From: Psoroptes ovis
Lineage: Eukaryota > Arthropoda > Arachnida > Sarcoptiformes > Psoroptidae
NCBI GenBank assembly: GCA_002943765.1
Contig: PQWQ01000004.1
Span: 2,914,001-2,978,000 of the forward strand
Length of the DNA stretch: 64,000 nt
Direction: 5' to 3'
The notes under the pieces are model-generated. The model was not told the origin of the DNA, made no database searches, and saw nothing but the letters and a program-made list of their open reading frames with translations. The position numbers were made by a program, and so were the translations under genes. Shown one piece after another: positions 23,892 through 35,645 of the stretch. Position 1 is the first letter of the stretch. Each line of letters begins with the position of its first letter.

Positions 23892-24200
23892 ACATCAAAG
23901 ATGCCATTATTATCATTGTTATGGAAAATTTTTTTTTTCAATTTTTCAATAGAAAATTCAATTTTTTTTCTATATTTTTTGGTACAAAGACTATACAAAT
24001 GATGTACAACCATGTACATGATACACACAATGACATTTTATAATTTTACACACACACACACACACAAAAAGAATTTTCCGTACAATATCATCATCGATTA
24101 TTATTATTGTTATTATAATTATTAGGTGCATGTGTGTGTGTGTGTGTTTGGGTTGATGGGTATGTGTTTGTGTTTGTGTGTGTGAGTGGTGAATTTGAAA
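23810..24200. repeat. Cluster of ATT, CAT, CA and GT microsatellites
   Basis: ATT repeats (23828-23850), CAT repeats (23855-23890), CA repeats (24049-24066), ATT (24098-24125) and GT repeats (24128-24148, 24162-24186) lie within about 400 bases. Open frames crossing them on both strands encode only homopolymeric residues. Confidence 0.9.
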
Positions 24201-24684
24201 ATTTCGTAAAATTCTGTGAGATTCTGTGAAATATTGCCGAATTTTGTGCAATTTTCATATTTTAAAATTCTGATTCCTTTTATTTTCTTTGATTCTTTTG
24301 ATTCTTCAAATTTTCCGATTCTTTGTTGAATTCAATTTTTCCACATTAAAAATTTTCCACATTCATTTGTTCCATACAAAAATTTTGTTTATTTTTTTTC
24401 TCTTCTTTCGTTTCCATTATTTGTTTGTTAGAATAAAATTTTCAGAGAAAAATATAAAAATATTCAGCTAAAATATTGAAAATGAATAGATGAAAAATGA
24501 ATAGACGAAAAATTTGCAAATTCATTGATTGAATTGATTGAAAAGTGAATTTTAAATTTTTGAAATTTCAAAAAAAAAATTCTTGAAAATCAATTCAATC
24601 AATGAAAAATTCAAAAGGAAAGAAATAAAATATTATAATTTGACAAAATTTATGAAAAATAAAGAAAAAATATATATATATATA

Positions 24685-24764
24685 TTAGGTTGTCCCATAA
24701 GTTCTCGTCGATTTTCCAGTGATTCTCTATAATATAACCGGCAAGAACTTATGGGACAACCCAA
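24685..24764. mobile_element. Mariner-type MITE, subgroup II (copy 1)
   Basis: An 80-bp element between TA duplications (24683-24684, 24765-24766). The ends TTAGGTTGTCCCATAAGTTC and GAACTTATGGGACAACCCAA are inverted repeats with one mismatch. Subgroup II differs from subgroup I after GTTGTCC (CATAAGTTCT in place of GAAAAGTTC) and has an unrelated interior, implying a different parent transposon. There is no open frame. Confidence 0.88.
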
Positions 24765-25283
24765 TATATAATGCTTGAATTCAATGAATGAATTGTATTT
24801 TTAATGGAAATTTCAAATTTCAAATTTGCATACATCATACATTTCAATATGTTTTTGATTTCTTTTTATTATTATTATCACCGATAATGATGTTGATAAT
24901 TTACAATATTTTCAAAAGCATCAGTAATATTTCTTTCATTTCTATAAATAGAAAAATTTTTATTCTAATAATTTTTGAATTTATATGAGAAATTTGTCAA
25001 TATATTTTACGGTTATTCCGTTGAGCTAATTTCTCCATTATTGAATTGATTTTTGCTTTTTGAATTTTTGAAAGGTTCGCCGTCGTTATTTCAATGATAA
25101 CAAGCAAAGGGTTGAATTGGCTTTGGCATCTTTTACTTTTCATTCTTTTTAGCTAAAAAATATGACAGAAATAATAAAAATCATAATTTAAAAAATGAAA
25201 ATGTTTTTCGATCATTCAGTTTTGCACTGGAAAAACACATTATAATGATCATTATCATAATCAAATAATATTTGAAATGAACT

Positions 25284-25543
25284 TTAAGTGTTCAAAACAC
25301 TATTTAACATCATTTTTGTCTGATCATTCAAACCATATACCGGCATCTTAGATCCATGTATTTGTATATAGTGATAGACTTAAAAGCGAAAAAAAAGAAA
25401 ATATTAAAGTAAAAATGCTTGAAACATTTTTTACAATTCTCTAATGAAAAATTTATTGGTCCAAATGGATCAGGAATATTTTTTTTATTTGATTTTATTT
25501 CATTTGATTTCAAATGGTTTTTCATGTAGTTTTTTCCCATATT
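25284..25543 (-). other. Candidate two-exon minus-strand gene fragment
   Basis: An acceptor with a T-rich tract (TTTTTTGCAG) precedes 25543. An open segment 25543-25435 ends at a donor (AATT before GTAAAA). A 56-base intron with a strong pyrimidine tract ends at 25379, and a second segment 25378-25284 continues in phase to TAA. From the ATG at 25540 the joined frame is 66 codons. Its second exon ends YGLNDQTKMMLNSVLNT and reads far less repetitively than the surroundings. A competing frame in the first segment also looks plausible. No family is recognised; a terminal part of a spliced gene or chance are both possible. Confidence 0.27.
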
Positions 25544-27533
25544 CTGCAAAAAATATATTCATTTCAATACAAAATTTTATGTGTATTATTTCAAAAGAAG
25601 AAAAATCTTATGAATATTGAAGACGAAATTATTGAAATTCTGCATGAATATTGATATATCGAACGATTTGATTATATTCTTGTTTTGCAAACATTTTTTT
25701 TCGAATATTTTTCCTTGAAAAATGAAGAATCGAATGATTTGAAATGTCGAGTTGAACTGATTTTTCCCTCGTTTTACATTCGATTCTTTGACTTTTTAGA
25801 TTTTTCATTTCAAATTTTTGAATGAATGGAATTGATATGAGAATTTATTCATTCATTTTTTTTTCACGTTCATTGGTTTCATGGTTCGAAAATATATGTG
25901 GGTATTTGTATTGGTATATATGTCAATTTCTTCGATTTCAAACCAACGCCTTTGATTTTTTAAATTTCTTCATTTTTCTCGGAGAAAAAATGTTCCTTGA
26001 GAAAAATGCAAAAGAAACCGAAAAAAATTCGGGAAAAATCGCATAAAATTCACCGAAAACTCCAATATAAATTCAAGTAAATGAATAGATTCAAAGCAAT
26101 CATAAAAAAAAAATTCATTGAATTTAAAATAAATGAATTTTTCAGTTGGAATTTTCCATAAAATATATGAATCATTTCATAGAGAATGAATGGAAAAAAA
26201 GAAATAAAAAAAACAATACATTAGTATTTACATTGAAATATCAGAAACATATGTTCATGAGACGAATATATTCATATGCCAAAGAATATTCAACGATTTG
26301 AACGACAAAAATGAAAAATGGGTTAAAATTTTTTTTTCATTTTTTTTCGGGTTTGGTTCTTGATTCAAATATATCGATATTGGAGAATTTGATTTTTTAG
26401 ATTTTGACTGGTTTTTTTTTCTCGATTCGATTTATGTATTTTGATTTCAAATTTGACAACGCCTTGTTTATACATTTATATTTTGTCATTTTGTTATTAT
26501 TTTTCGTCATTATTATTATCATCATTATCATCATCATTATCATCTTTTGAAAGACATTGAAATCTGTTTCAAATTTGTGTTGAATTTTTGTCCTTCATAA
26601 CAAATATATCATTGATAATATTGTTGTTATTTTGTTATCATTATTAACAAATGTTATTATGTTAAAATTTTAGAATTTTTTTTTCTTTCATACATGTTAA
26701 GTATTGTAAAATGTAAAATAAATAAACTTTGGCATTTCTTTTTTTTTCTCGTTTTCAATTTTGTCCATTTACGATTATTATTTCATGATTTTATTATTAT
26801 TATTATTATTATTATTCATGGTTATTATGAAATTTTCAATATATTTTATTTCATTTTTGTTTGTTTGTTCTGTTTGTTTGTTATGAAATTCTTTAATTTC
26901 ATTATTCCATTATTTTTCTATCATTATTATTATTATTTATAATAATTTTTGAATAGATTTATTGATATTGCTTTCCATAGCATAATATTTTGCTTTTTCA
27001 TTTTGTTGTTGTTGTTGTTGTTGCTGTTGTTTTTTTTTCGATTTTGCTATGTTTTATTTTATTTTTTTTTTTTTTGTATTATATTTTGATCCATTCATGC
27101 CCTTTTTTTTCTTCTTTATTTTATTTTTTTTCCCGTTATTTCATTATTTTCTTTGTATTACTGATTTCTGCCATTAAATGATAAAGATTTAATCTTTAGA
27201 AATTGTTTTTGATGATTATTATTATTATTAAATTCTTAATAATAATCAAAATATAAAAAAAAGAAGAATTTTTGTTCAATTTCATTATTTTGCTGTTTTG
27301 TTTCTTTGTATTTTGTACATTCATCGACAATAACGACAAACAACAACAACAGCAACAACAATAATAATAATAATTATCAGAATCATAATAATCATGATCA
27401 TAATGATTAATGATCTTTGAAAAGATGAAAGAATTTAACAGAAACGGAGAGATTGAAAGTGGAAAGAATCATTGAAAATATGAAAGGAAAAAAATGAATG
27501 AAAATGAAATAATAAAACTGCAAATACCCAACT

Positions 27534-27561
27534 ACACACACACACACACACACACACACAC
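27534..27561. repeat. CA dinucleotide microsatellite, 14 units
   Basis: 28 uninterrupted bases of alternating A and C. Confidence 0.95.
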
Positions 27562-27733
27562 GACAATATACAAACACAAATGAACCAAAGAAAAAAACGT
27601 AGAAATAAATGAAAATCAAACCTGATTCGATCAAACATTTTTTTTCTTTGTATCATTTACCATTTAGATTTTGATTTTGTTCTCGAGTTAATGTTAAGTC
27701 AAAGTTTTTTTCTTTATTATTTTGTTCATTTAT

Positions 27734-27992
27734 TCATTTGAAAAGAAAAATCCATGTTTTCTCTATCTGTTTTACGACTGGTGTAAGAAATTAGAAATAT
27801 ATTAAAGAAGAAGAATATTATTAAAAAATAAATGATCGAAAGCCTCAATGAAATTGATATGAAAAATATGAGTAAATATTCATTGAACGATTTACCAATA
27901 GTTTTATACCAATTCATTCCAATAGATCCAACAGTACATAAATTTGTGTTTGTCTCGTTTTTAATTCCTTCTTCTTTATAATATGAATTCAT
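27734..27992 (-). other. Candidate small two-exon gene on the minus strand
   Basis: A frame starts at the ATG at 27992 (MNSYYKEEGIKNETNTNL, then CTVGSIGMNWYKTI) and reaches a donor (ATTG before GTAAAT) after 97 bases at 27896. A 118-base intron ends in a textbook acceptor (TTTCTAATTTCTTACACCAG). The second segment, 27777-27734, continues in phase to TGA. The total is about 46 codons. The first exon could alternatively splice to the acceptor before 25543, which is also in phase. I recognise no family. Composition of the first exon (Gly, Trp, Cys, Glu, Thr) is unlike neighbouring noise. Confidence 0.27.
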
Positions 27993-30396
27993 ATTTTCTT
28001 AATACACGAATATATCAGTTGAAATAAGCGTATAAATATATGAATTCATGTATGATTGTGTATTCAAAAACTTTCGGGTGGTATTTTTTTTAGGCAAAAT
28101 GAACGAAATAAATGCAATGGATAAATGGCAATAAATCCCGATGAAATGAAATGAAAAAAAAAAATGAAAAAACAAAATGAAATTTCATTCATTTCATTTC
28201 TGTTGAAACTCAAATAAATTCAATAAATCCATTCAAAAAACGGTTCCGAACTATGCCGATTCTTATATCATTCTTATTCCGAAATTTTTTCTCTCCGAAA
28301 ATTCATGTCGAATAATAAAATATGAATTTGCTGAATAAATAAACGAATAATAATTCTGATAAAATATACAGAAACAAAGAAAACAAATTGATCGATAGAT
28401 TTGCTATGAAACAAACGAACAAACAAAACAAAACGAAAAAAAAAATCAATCAAACAAAACGACCAGCAAAGAATAATAATGAAATTGAAATTGAATTTTG
28501 TTTTTTTTTTGTTTTGTTTTTTGTTTTGTTTGATTCATTGAATCGAGAACCGAAGAAATAAAATAAAAATTAAAAAATATTGACAAATAAGAACATGTTT
28601 AATATCTCATTGTATTTCATTGTATGTTGTGCTGTGTTGTATTGTTCATACATGAACACACACACACACACACATGCATGCATGTTTTAAAATATTCAAA
28701 ATGTATTTTTCCATGATAAAACAAAAAAAAAACTGAAAATTCAAGAAAAAAAATGATAAATTGTTTTATTTCGTTTTGTGCGGAAAAAATTTTCATATGA
28801 AATGTTAATAATTTTCGCTCATTTCATAGCTGTATGCTTAATGATCGTCGAATCTAGAATAGAGCCTTGAAAATTCTGAAACGAGCCTAGAAAAGACCCG
28901 AGAAAATTACAATCGAAAGAAACAATGAACATATGCCGATATTCGTCCCATACATTCGTATTATTTCCATTAAATTTATAAATTTTGAAAATTTATGAGC
29001 GAAAATGTTTCAAATTTTTTTTTCTCAGCATTTTCTTTGATTTTATTTTTCCATATTTTTTTCAAATCTTTCTTTGAAAATTCAATTGAGATTTTCTTCA
29101 TTTTATCTGAGACAAAATTTCTTACTTTTGTCAATGCCTAATGAATAAATATCTTATTATTCTGATTTTGAAAATAAAAATGAACACACACACAAACACA
29201 CAAACAAAACAAATAATTGAATTTATATGAATTTTTATCAATTCATATTGAAAATAAGCAAAACAAATGAACAAATAAACAAACAAACAATGAAAATATA
29301 ATCAACAACAACAACAACCATTCGTTATAACAATGAATTATATTGAAAAATATACATAGAAAAATTCAGGGAAAAAAACATCCAAATGCACACATAGAGA
29401 CAAACATCAAATCAATATTTTTCTTATGAATATTTTCCATTATTTTTTCCACCAAAAAAAAAAAAAAAAAAAAATTCTTTCGTCTTTGTTCTATTCACAT
29501 TGATTAAATGGAAAGACAACAACAACAACAACAACAGTAACGACATCAGCAGCGACAGCGACAATCATATTGATCATATTTCAAATGGAATTTTCGTTGT
29601 TCTTTTTTCTTCATCATCATCATCATCATTATTATTCTTGTTCATTCGCATTTTTTAGGTTCAAATTTTTACTACTTTATTTTCATATTTTTTTTCTCGA
29701 AATATTTTGTTCCATCATCATTAACCATTTTGAAAATATGCGTAAAATATATTCGTATTCTGTTTGTTTATGTGAACAGCAACGAATTCATTATAAATAA
29801 ACAATACGAAAAAAAACCATGTTATTTCCATAACAAACAAACAAGCGAAAAATGTTGAAAAATTAAACCAAAAACAACTGAATTAGTTGAAAAATAAAAA
29901 ACAAACATAAATATCAAATTAACATTGATAATAGCAATGTATGTATGCATAACAATTGATCATATTTATTTATTTATTCATTCATTCATTATTTTTAATA
30001 TTTTCATTTAATTTTTTTTTTCGAAACCATTATCCAACAGCAGCAACATCAACATCAATGACGAAGCATCCATTGACGAAACATTGTTTGTTTGTTTGTT
30101 GCTTTTTGAGAGATAATTCATTTCTTGAACATTTTTATAAATGTTTGTCTTCTTTGACAATTCATCATTCATTTCACTTATGACATGAAATAGTGATTTG
30201 AAATTTTAAGCATTTAAAATGACGAATACATGTTTTGTGTGTTTTGTTCTGGTGTTCTGTAAAGTAAATATTTGAAAATAGAAATTGGAAATGAGAGAGA
30301 AAATGTCAGAAATTAGCACATTTTTTTTTTTTGAATTTGCCGTTCCGTTTGATTCCATTATGGTAATTTAATATCGTCGAAGATGATTCAAAAAAT

Positions 30397-30493
30397 TCAA
30401 TGCATACACGGATCCATACACTTGGACAAGGAATATGAAATTCCATCATATTCTTTGGGCCAAATACTATGGGCAATGAATGAAGAGCAAAGA
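30397..30493 (-). other. Candidate terminal exon on the minus strand
   Basis: A good acceptor (AAATTCATTTGCAG) precedes 30493. The following 97 bases are open in one frame (WPKEYDGISYSLSKCMDPCM near the end) and stop at TGA 30399-30397. Two GT sites inside (after CCAAGT and after GGATCC) could instead be donors. A different frame in the same DNA is also open for much longer (30306-30674), so frame choice is uncertain. The product is not recognised. Confidence 0.22.
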
Positions 30494-32504
30494 CTGCAAA
30501 TGAATTTGAAATGAATATAATGTGTATGAATATGAAACGAGTATAAATCAATGAAATGAGAATTTTTAAAATTGAGATTTTCAAAATTAAATTGAAAATT
30601 GAAATGTGAAAAAAATGATGAACAAATGAATGTTTTCCCAAAAAAAAAATATTTTCAAAAAAAAACAACAACAATGTGAAAACTTGTCAAATTTTCATTT
30701 CATTTTCATTTTTTCTTTTCTTTTTGTGGGTTTAATTCTGAGGTTTTTGTTTGGGTTCACTTTTGTTTGGTTCACACCAAATTCTGTTGCGAAAATGCGA
30801 AATAAACAAAAGATCATGAAACACAATGAATGAATGAATGAATAAATGAATATTCACCAAAAATGCATTGGTTTTAGACTTAGGTTTCATCATCATTATC
30901 ATTGTTATTATCATTTTCTTTGATTAATTTGATATTCGAAGAATTTCAATTCTGATTTCGTGACGTGACATTTTAAATTTTTTGACAACAAACAAATGAA
31001 TGAATGAGAAACAAAAAACAAAAAAAAATTTTGTCGAATTGTTGAAATACGAAACAAATATTTTGTGTATGAATAATGAATGAGAGCAACATTTTCAAGC
31101 TAAAATTCTTGAACAAAAAATATGATAAACAATAGCTTTGATATTTCAATAAAAGAAAATGAATATTTTTGTTTCGCATTCTATTTCGAATTCAAAGAAA
31201 AAGAAAATGAAATTTTCAATTCAATGAAAGTGAATTGAAAAGAACAAATAATGCAAATAATGTTGAAAAGGGTTTCAAATAATCAAATTCGAATATCAAA
31301 ATGAAATTGAATACTGAAAATGAATTTAAAAATATTGGTCCCTTTTTTTTCTTTCTTTCTTTCTTTCATTCATTCATTGTCTTCGCCTACTTCGTATGAA
31401 TCAATGTTTTCAAATTTTTTCAAAAAAAAAAAAAAAAAATTCAACCCTTTCATTTCATTCTTTTTATTTGTAATATTTTCAATGATAATAATTTGCATAA
31501 ATGCAAAAAGATAGAAATTCACAATGATATCGTTTGTATCATATGAAATTTGCATATTTTTTCTTCCTAACTCTTTTACCCATCATCAATATTATTTGCA
31601 TTTAACTCTGATATTTTGCATTGAATATCATTCGGCAAAATTTCAAAAATAAAAAAAAAAAATTCCAAAATGTTATGCATTTGCTTGGTACACACACACA
31701 CACAAAATAATCTGTTATTCAAGCCAAATAACCGTTGTACCATTGTACCAATGAAATTTTGTAGAAATACGATCCATGAATTTTTTTTCCAGAAAAAAAA
31801 ATTTTTCGGGTCCACACTAGTCATTAAATAATGATGATTTATATTTTTAAATGTTTAAATTATTCATAGAATCACATTTTATTTGATTAATTTTTTTTTT
31901 TTTTTTTGAAAAAAATTCAAATTTTTTTTTTGCCCTGAATTGTAATGATAATGAATTTTTCCCTCCATTTTTCCCTCGAAAATTCCATTTGCTTTTGTTG
32001 AAAATAATAATTACCATCAATGAATTCTGTATTTGTATGTGAATGAAACGAGAATTTATCACCAAAATTCCATTCAATTGATTAAAATTTAATTTATTTG
32101 AAAATTTTTTTTTGTTTTGAAATTCATTTATTTTTCTCTTCAAATAAATTTCCAAAAAAAAAAAAAAAAATAGAAAAACTTTTTAAAATGTCAAATTGAA
32201 TAAACCATCATCATAACATTAAAAAAAAATAGCATATAATAATAATAATATTAAATAATAATTGAATGGTTATGATGGTCGCCTTTGGTCGTTGTTGCTG
32301 TTGTTGTTGTTGTTGTTGTTGCTGCTGTTTGGATTGGAATTTGAAACAAAGCAGGCCTAGGAGAGAGAGAGTGAAAGATAAAAAATCTCTGTAACATGAA
32401 ACACATGGAATTTTTATTTAATTTAATTTTTTAAAATTATTCAAAAAAATTTGAAAAATTTGACCAATTCTTCGTTTCAATCTTCTATGATTACCATCGT
32501 TACG

Positions 32505-32540
<36 letters not shown>
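32505..32540. repeat. ATT microsatellite, 12 units
   Basis: 36 bases of uninterrupted ATT. Confidence 0.95.
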
Positions 32541-33802
32541 GTGATCACTGTTATTGAAGATTATAATCAAATTTCAACACTTTTAATTAATTAATTAATT
32601 TTATTTTGTCAATGAATTTATGATATTTAAATTATAGCTTAGATTTGATATTTTCGTATTTCATAATTTCCATCAGTATTTCATTTAGAAATTTATGATG
32701 AAATTTTTTGTAATTTGAATCAAGCTAAAAAACCCTTTTTCCAATCCCCTTTTTTTCATCGCTTAAATTCTTTTCATCTAATCTTTCATTGTTATTAGGT
32801 TATTTGATTAATTTGCCCAATTCGTTGATGTCATTGTATGAGACTTATATTTGCATAAATGAATTATTCTGTATTGTAAAGGTCTGTTGTCATGGATAAT
32901 AATAATAATGATATTTCATTCATTTCGATAATTTTATTTGAAAAAAAAAATTTTCAAATTTTTTCTCTTCTTTTATTCAATTTTAATTCATTTTACACTC
33001 ATTTGTAATGTGAAAATTAATCATTTGTAAATTTTTATTAATCATTTGATTATTGTTTTATCTTTGAATATTTGAATTAATATTCAAATTTTATTTCGTA
33101 TCCAAGATGCACACGGCTAATATTCGTATCGTATGCATTTGAATGAAAATGTTTAATCATTTTTCTCGGTCACTATGCAATAATTTTGTCTACAATTTAT
33201 TTAAATACAAGCCTAAGAAAATTTATTTGTTTGCTTGTTACAAAATTAATGATGGAATTGTTGATTGATTTGTTTTTTTTTCATTTGAAAATTCCATCAT
33301 TTATGTTTCTCATATATTTGTTAATATTTGAAATATATTTTCATCTGGAAAACATTCAAGTAGTATAAATTTATTTACTCATTCGTTTTTTTCCACTTTT
33401 TCAATGAGTTTTTAATGAATGAATTCAAAAGAATTCTGATACTTAATCATTTTGAATCGTTATTCGTGGTAATTATTATCACTATTAATCGTTTTCATCA
33501 TCATCTTAATACTATTTAAATGAAATATTTTTATTTTCATTTTGACGGAAAAATGAACAACGAAACATAATGTTCAGTACATTCAATATAAAATGGAGAA
33601 GAAAAAAAAACCCATAAATATGAATGGATCATTTATTTCTTTCCATCATTTGTCGTTATTATTATTATTATTATTATTACTAATATTTCACTTTGACTTG
33701 ATTTAACTTGATTCAAACTTGTTCTTGTGAATAATAACAGAAAGAAAAAAGAAAAGAATTGAATCAAATAACTTGAAACTAATTTCACCAAAATAATTTG
33801 TC

Positions 33803-33827
33803 CAACTACTATAGAAAAAAGTAGTTG
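33803..33827. other. Small perfect hairpin
   Basis: CAACTACT and AGTAGTTG form an 8-bp stem around a 9-base AT-rich loop. There is no adjacent gene. It is noted only as local structure. Confidence 0.4.
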
Positions 33828-33956
33828 AGGAAATATAATAATAATAATGAAAATGTATATTAATAAAAAAAAACTAAATCAAAATGAATAAATAGGAAAA
33901 ATTTCTTCTATTCTATTCACTTTGATTCATTCATGTGTAAATATTTTATTTAAACC

Positions 33957-33985
<29 letters not shown>
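33957..33985. repeat. Poly(A) run of 29
   Basis: An uninterrupted A homopolymer. It is the longest noticed in the window and may be prone to assembly length error. Confidence 0.95.
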
Positions 33986-33988
<3 letters not shown>

Positions 33989-34087
33989 GTATCATTATTA
34001 TTATTTTATAATTCGTATTATCATCATCATCATCATCATCGTCATTATTATTGTAATTATTTGTTGTTGTTGTTGTTGTTATTTCTA

Positions 34088-34168
34088 TTAGGTTGTCCGA
34101 AAAATTCATTCTACTTAATCAATAGAGTTGCTCATGAAATTTCGGCCAGAACTTTTCGGACATCCTAG
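34088..34168. mobile_element. Mariner-type MITE, subgroup I (copy 5)
   Basis: TTAGGTTGTCCGAAAAATTC starts after a TA (34086-34087). The right arm CGGCCAGAACTTTTCGGACA matches the family, but the last bases are degraded (TCCTAGT before TA). The interior ATCAATAGAGTTGCTCATGA is typical of subgroup I. It lies 430 bp from a subgroup II copy. Confidence 0.82.
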
Positions 34169-34596
34169 TTATTCAATGAGAAATTCATATTATTTTCGTC
34201 TTGTTCACATCATCATCATCATCATCGTTTAAGCTACGAATGTATGAATATCTAATTTTTTTCGTCTCTCCAACTCTCAGTATTAGAATTTTCATTCCTG
34301 TTTTTCGATTACATCATCCGAAATTATTATTAATTCTTCTTCATTTTATTCATGGCACATTGATTATATTATTTTTATTATTAAAATGTCGCCACCATTT
34401 TTAACAATTATCACTATATTTTGCACCATATTACATTCATAGGTCTTGTCAATAGAATTTAATATTATTCAAGATTATATTCTTTAGTTTTTTTTTTGTT
34501 GTTATTGCTGCTGCTGCTGCTGATGCTGCTGTTGTAATTTGTTATTAATTTTGTCCACATTGAATGAATGAATGAATGAATGAATGAATGAAAATA

Positions 34597-34677
34597 TTAG
34601 GTTGTCCCATAAGTTCTTGCCGATTTTTTTCATCATTTTTAACGATATAACCGGCAAGAACTTATGGGACAACCCAA
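34597..34677. mobile_element. Mariner-type MITE, subgroup II (copy 2)
   Basis: An 81-bp element between TA duplications (34595-34596, 34678-34679). The ends TTAGGTTGTCCCATAAGTTC and GAACTTATGGGACAACCCAA extend inward as TTGCCG/CGGCAA. It shares both arms with the copy at 24685 but has a different short centre. Confidence 0.88.
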
Positions 34678-34679
34678 TA

Positions 34680-35645
34680 GAAAAATTGATAATGAAAAAA
34701 ATAATAATAATAATAATCGAAAATATTATCATCATCACCATTTAATTCTAGATTTTTAGTTGATAGATTTTTTTTTTCGTTCGTTCGTATTAATTTTCAT
34801 TAAAATAATTTTTTTTTTTGTATTTTTCACGATTTTCAAATATTGAAAATCTACGTCTATTCTCTTTTCTGTATTAATTCAATGTTGACAGCCTAAAGTA
34901 CATTTTGAGAAGAAAAAATAGAAGAATAAAATAAAATCACCTTTAAATGATAATAAATAAATTTATCGAAAACAATTAAGCAATCGAGAAATAAATCCTT
35001 GAATGATTTAAACAAAACAAAAAACAAAAAAAAATGCCCCATATATTGTATGGGGTATTGGCTACCTCGATTTTTTTTGTTAATTTCTTTTATTTTTGTT
35101 TATATTTCGGGGAAATAATATCAAATTTTCTTCGCAAAAACTTAATCTTCCCACTATTTTTTTTTCTTCTATTCTTAAATCTTTTGCAATTATCTTGCAA
35201 TCATCATCAACATTATTATCGAATAATGAATAATAAATTATTATTTCATATGTGTGTGTGTCTGTGCGCTTAGAAGATCGAAGATGCCCGTGAATGTGAA
35301 GAAAATTAATAAATAAACGATTCAAATCAATTCCTTTGTATGAATGAACGATTTGAAATGAATGAATTGAAATAAATCCTAAATAACGAATGCTAATGAT
35401 TCTGTTAATTCTTCAAGGGTGAAGAAATTCATTATTTCCGAAATATTCTTTTTTTCTTGAATAAATATTCCAGGAATCGATTTTTTTTTCTTTTGATTTT
35501 GCTTCGAGTCATTTATTAATTTTAGATTCTAAGAATTTTTTCCTATTCGTGTATTTGATCAGTGGAAATGAATGAATGATAATTCAAATTTTTACACATA
35601 CCCACACCAACACATATGATTGAAATGATTTATGAGATGAGTTAG
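34680..35645. other. AT-rich non-coding interval
   Basis: No supported gene. Short open frames at 35034-35273 (plus) and 35080-35325 (minus) overlap each other antisense and lack support. Confidence 0.5.

Larger units (their letters stand above)
24767..34085. other. Gene-poor AT-rich interval with minus-strand exon candidates
   Basis: Three minus-strand segments with splice support are listed separately (25284-25543, 27734-27992, 30397-30493); they might belong to one or more small genes. Otherwise I see microsatellites (CA at 27534, ATT at 32505, GTT/GCT at 32293-32333), poly(A) runs (29455-29475, 31422-31440) and low-complexity frames. No transposon with clear ends was found between 24767 and 34085. 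Confidence 0.4.

Noticed and set aside
23334..24043. 222-codon plus-strand frame and overlapping frames on both strands
   Set aside because: They cross the ATT/CAT microsatellite cluster; several phases are open at once and encode only homopolymeric Ile, Ser, His or Asp runs.
30306..30674. 122-codon minus-strand frame
   Set aside because: The N-terminal two thirds are Phe/Ile/His-rich noise. Only the splice-flanked segment at 30397-30493 is kept as a weak candidate, in another frame.
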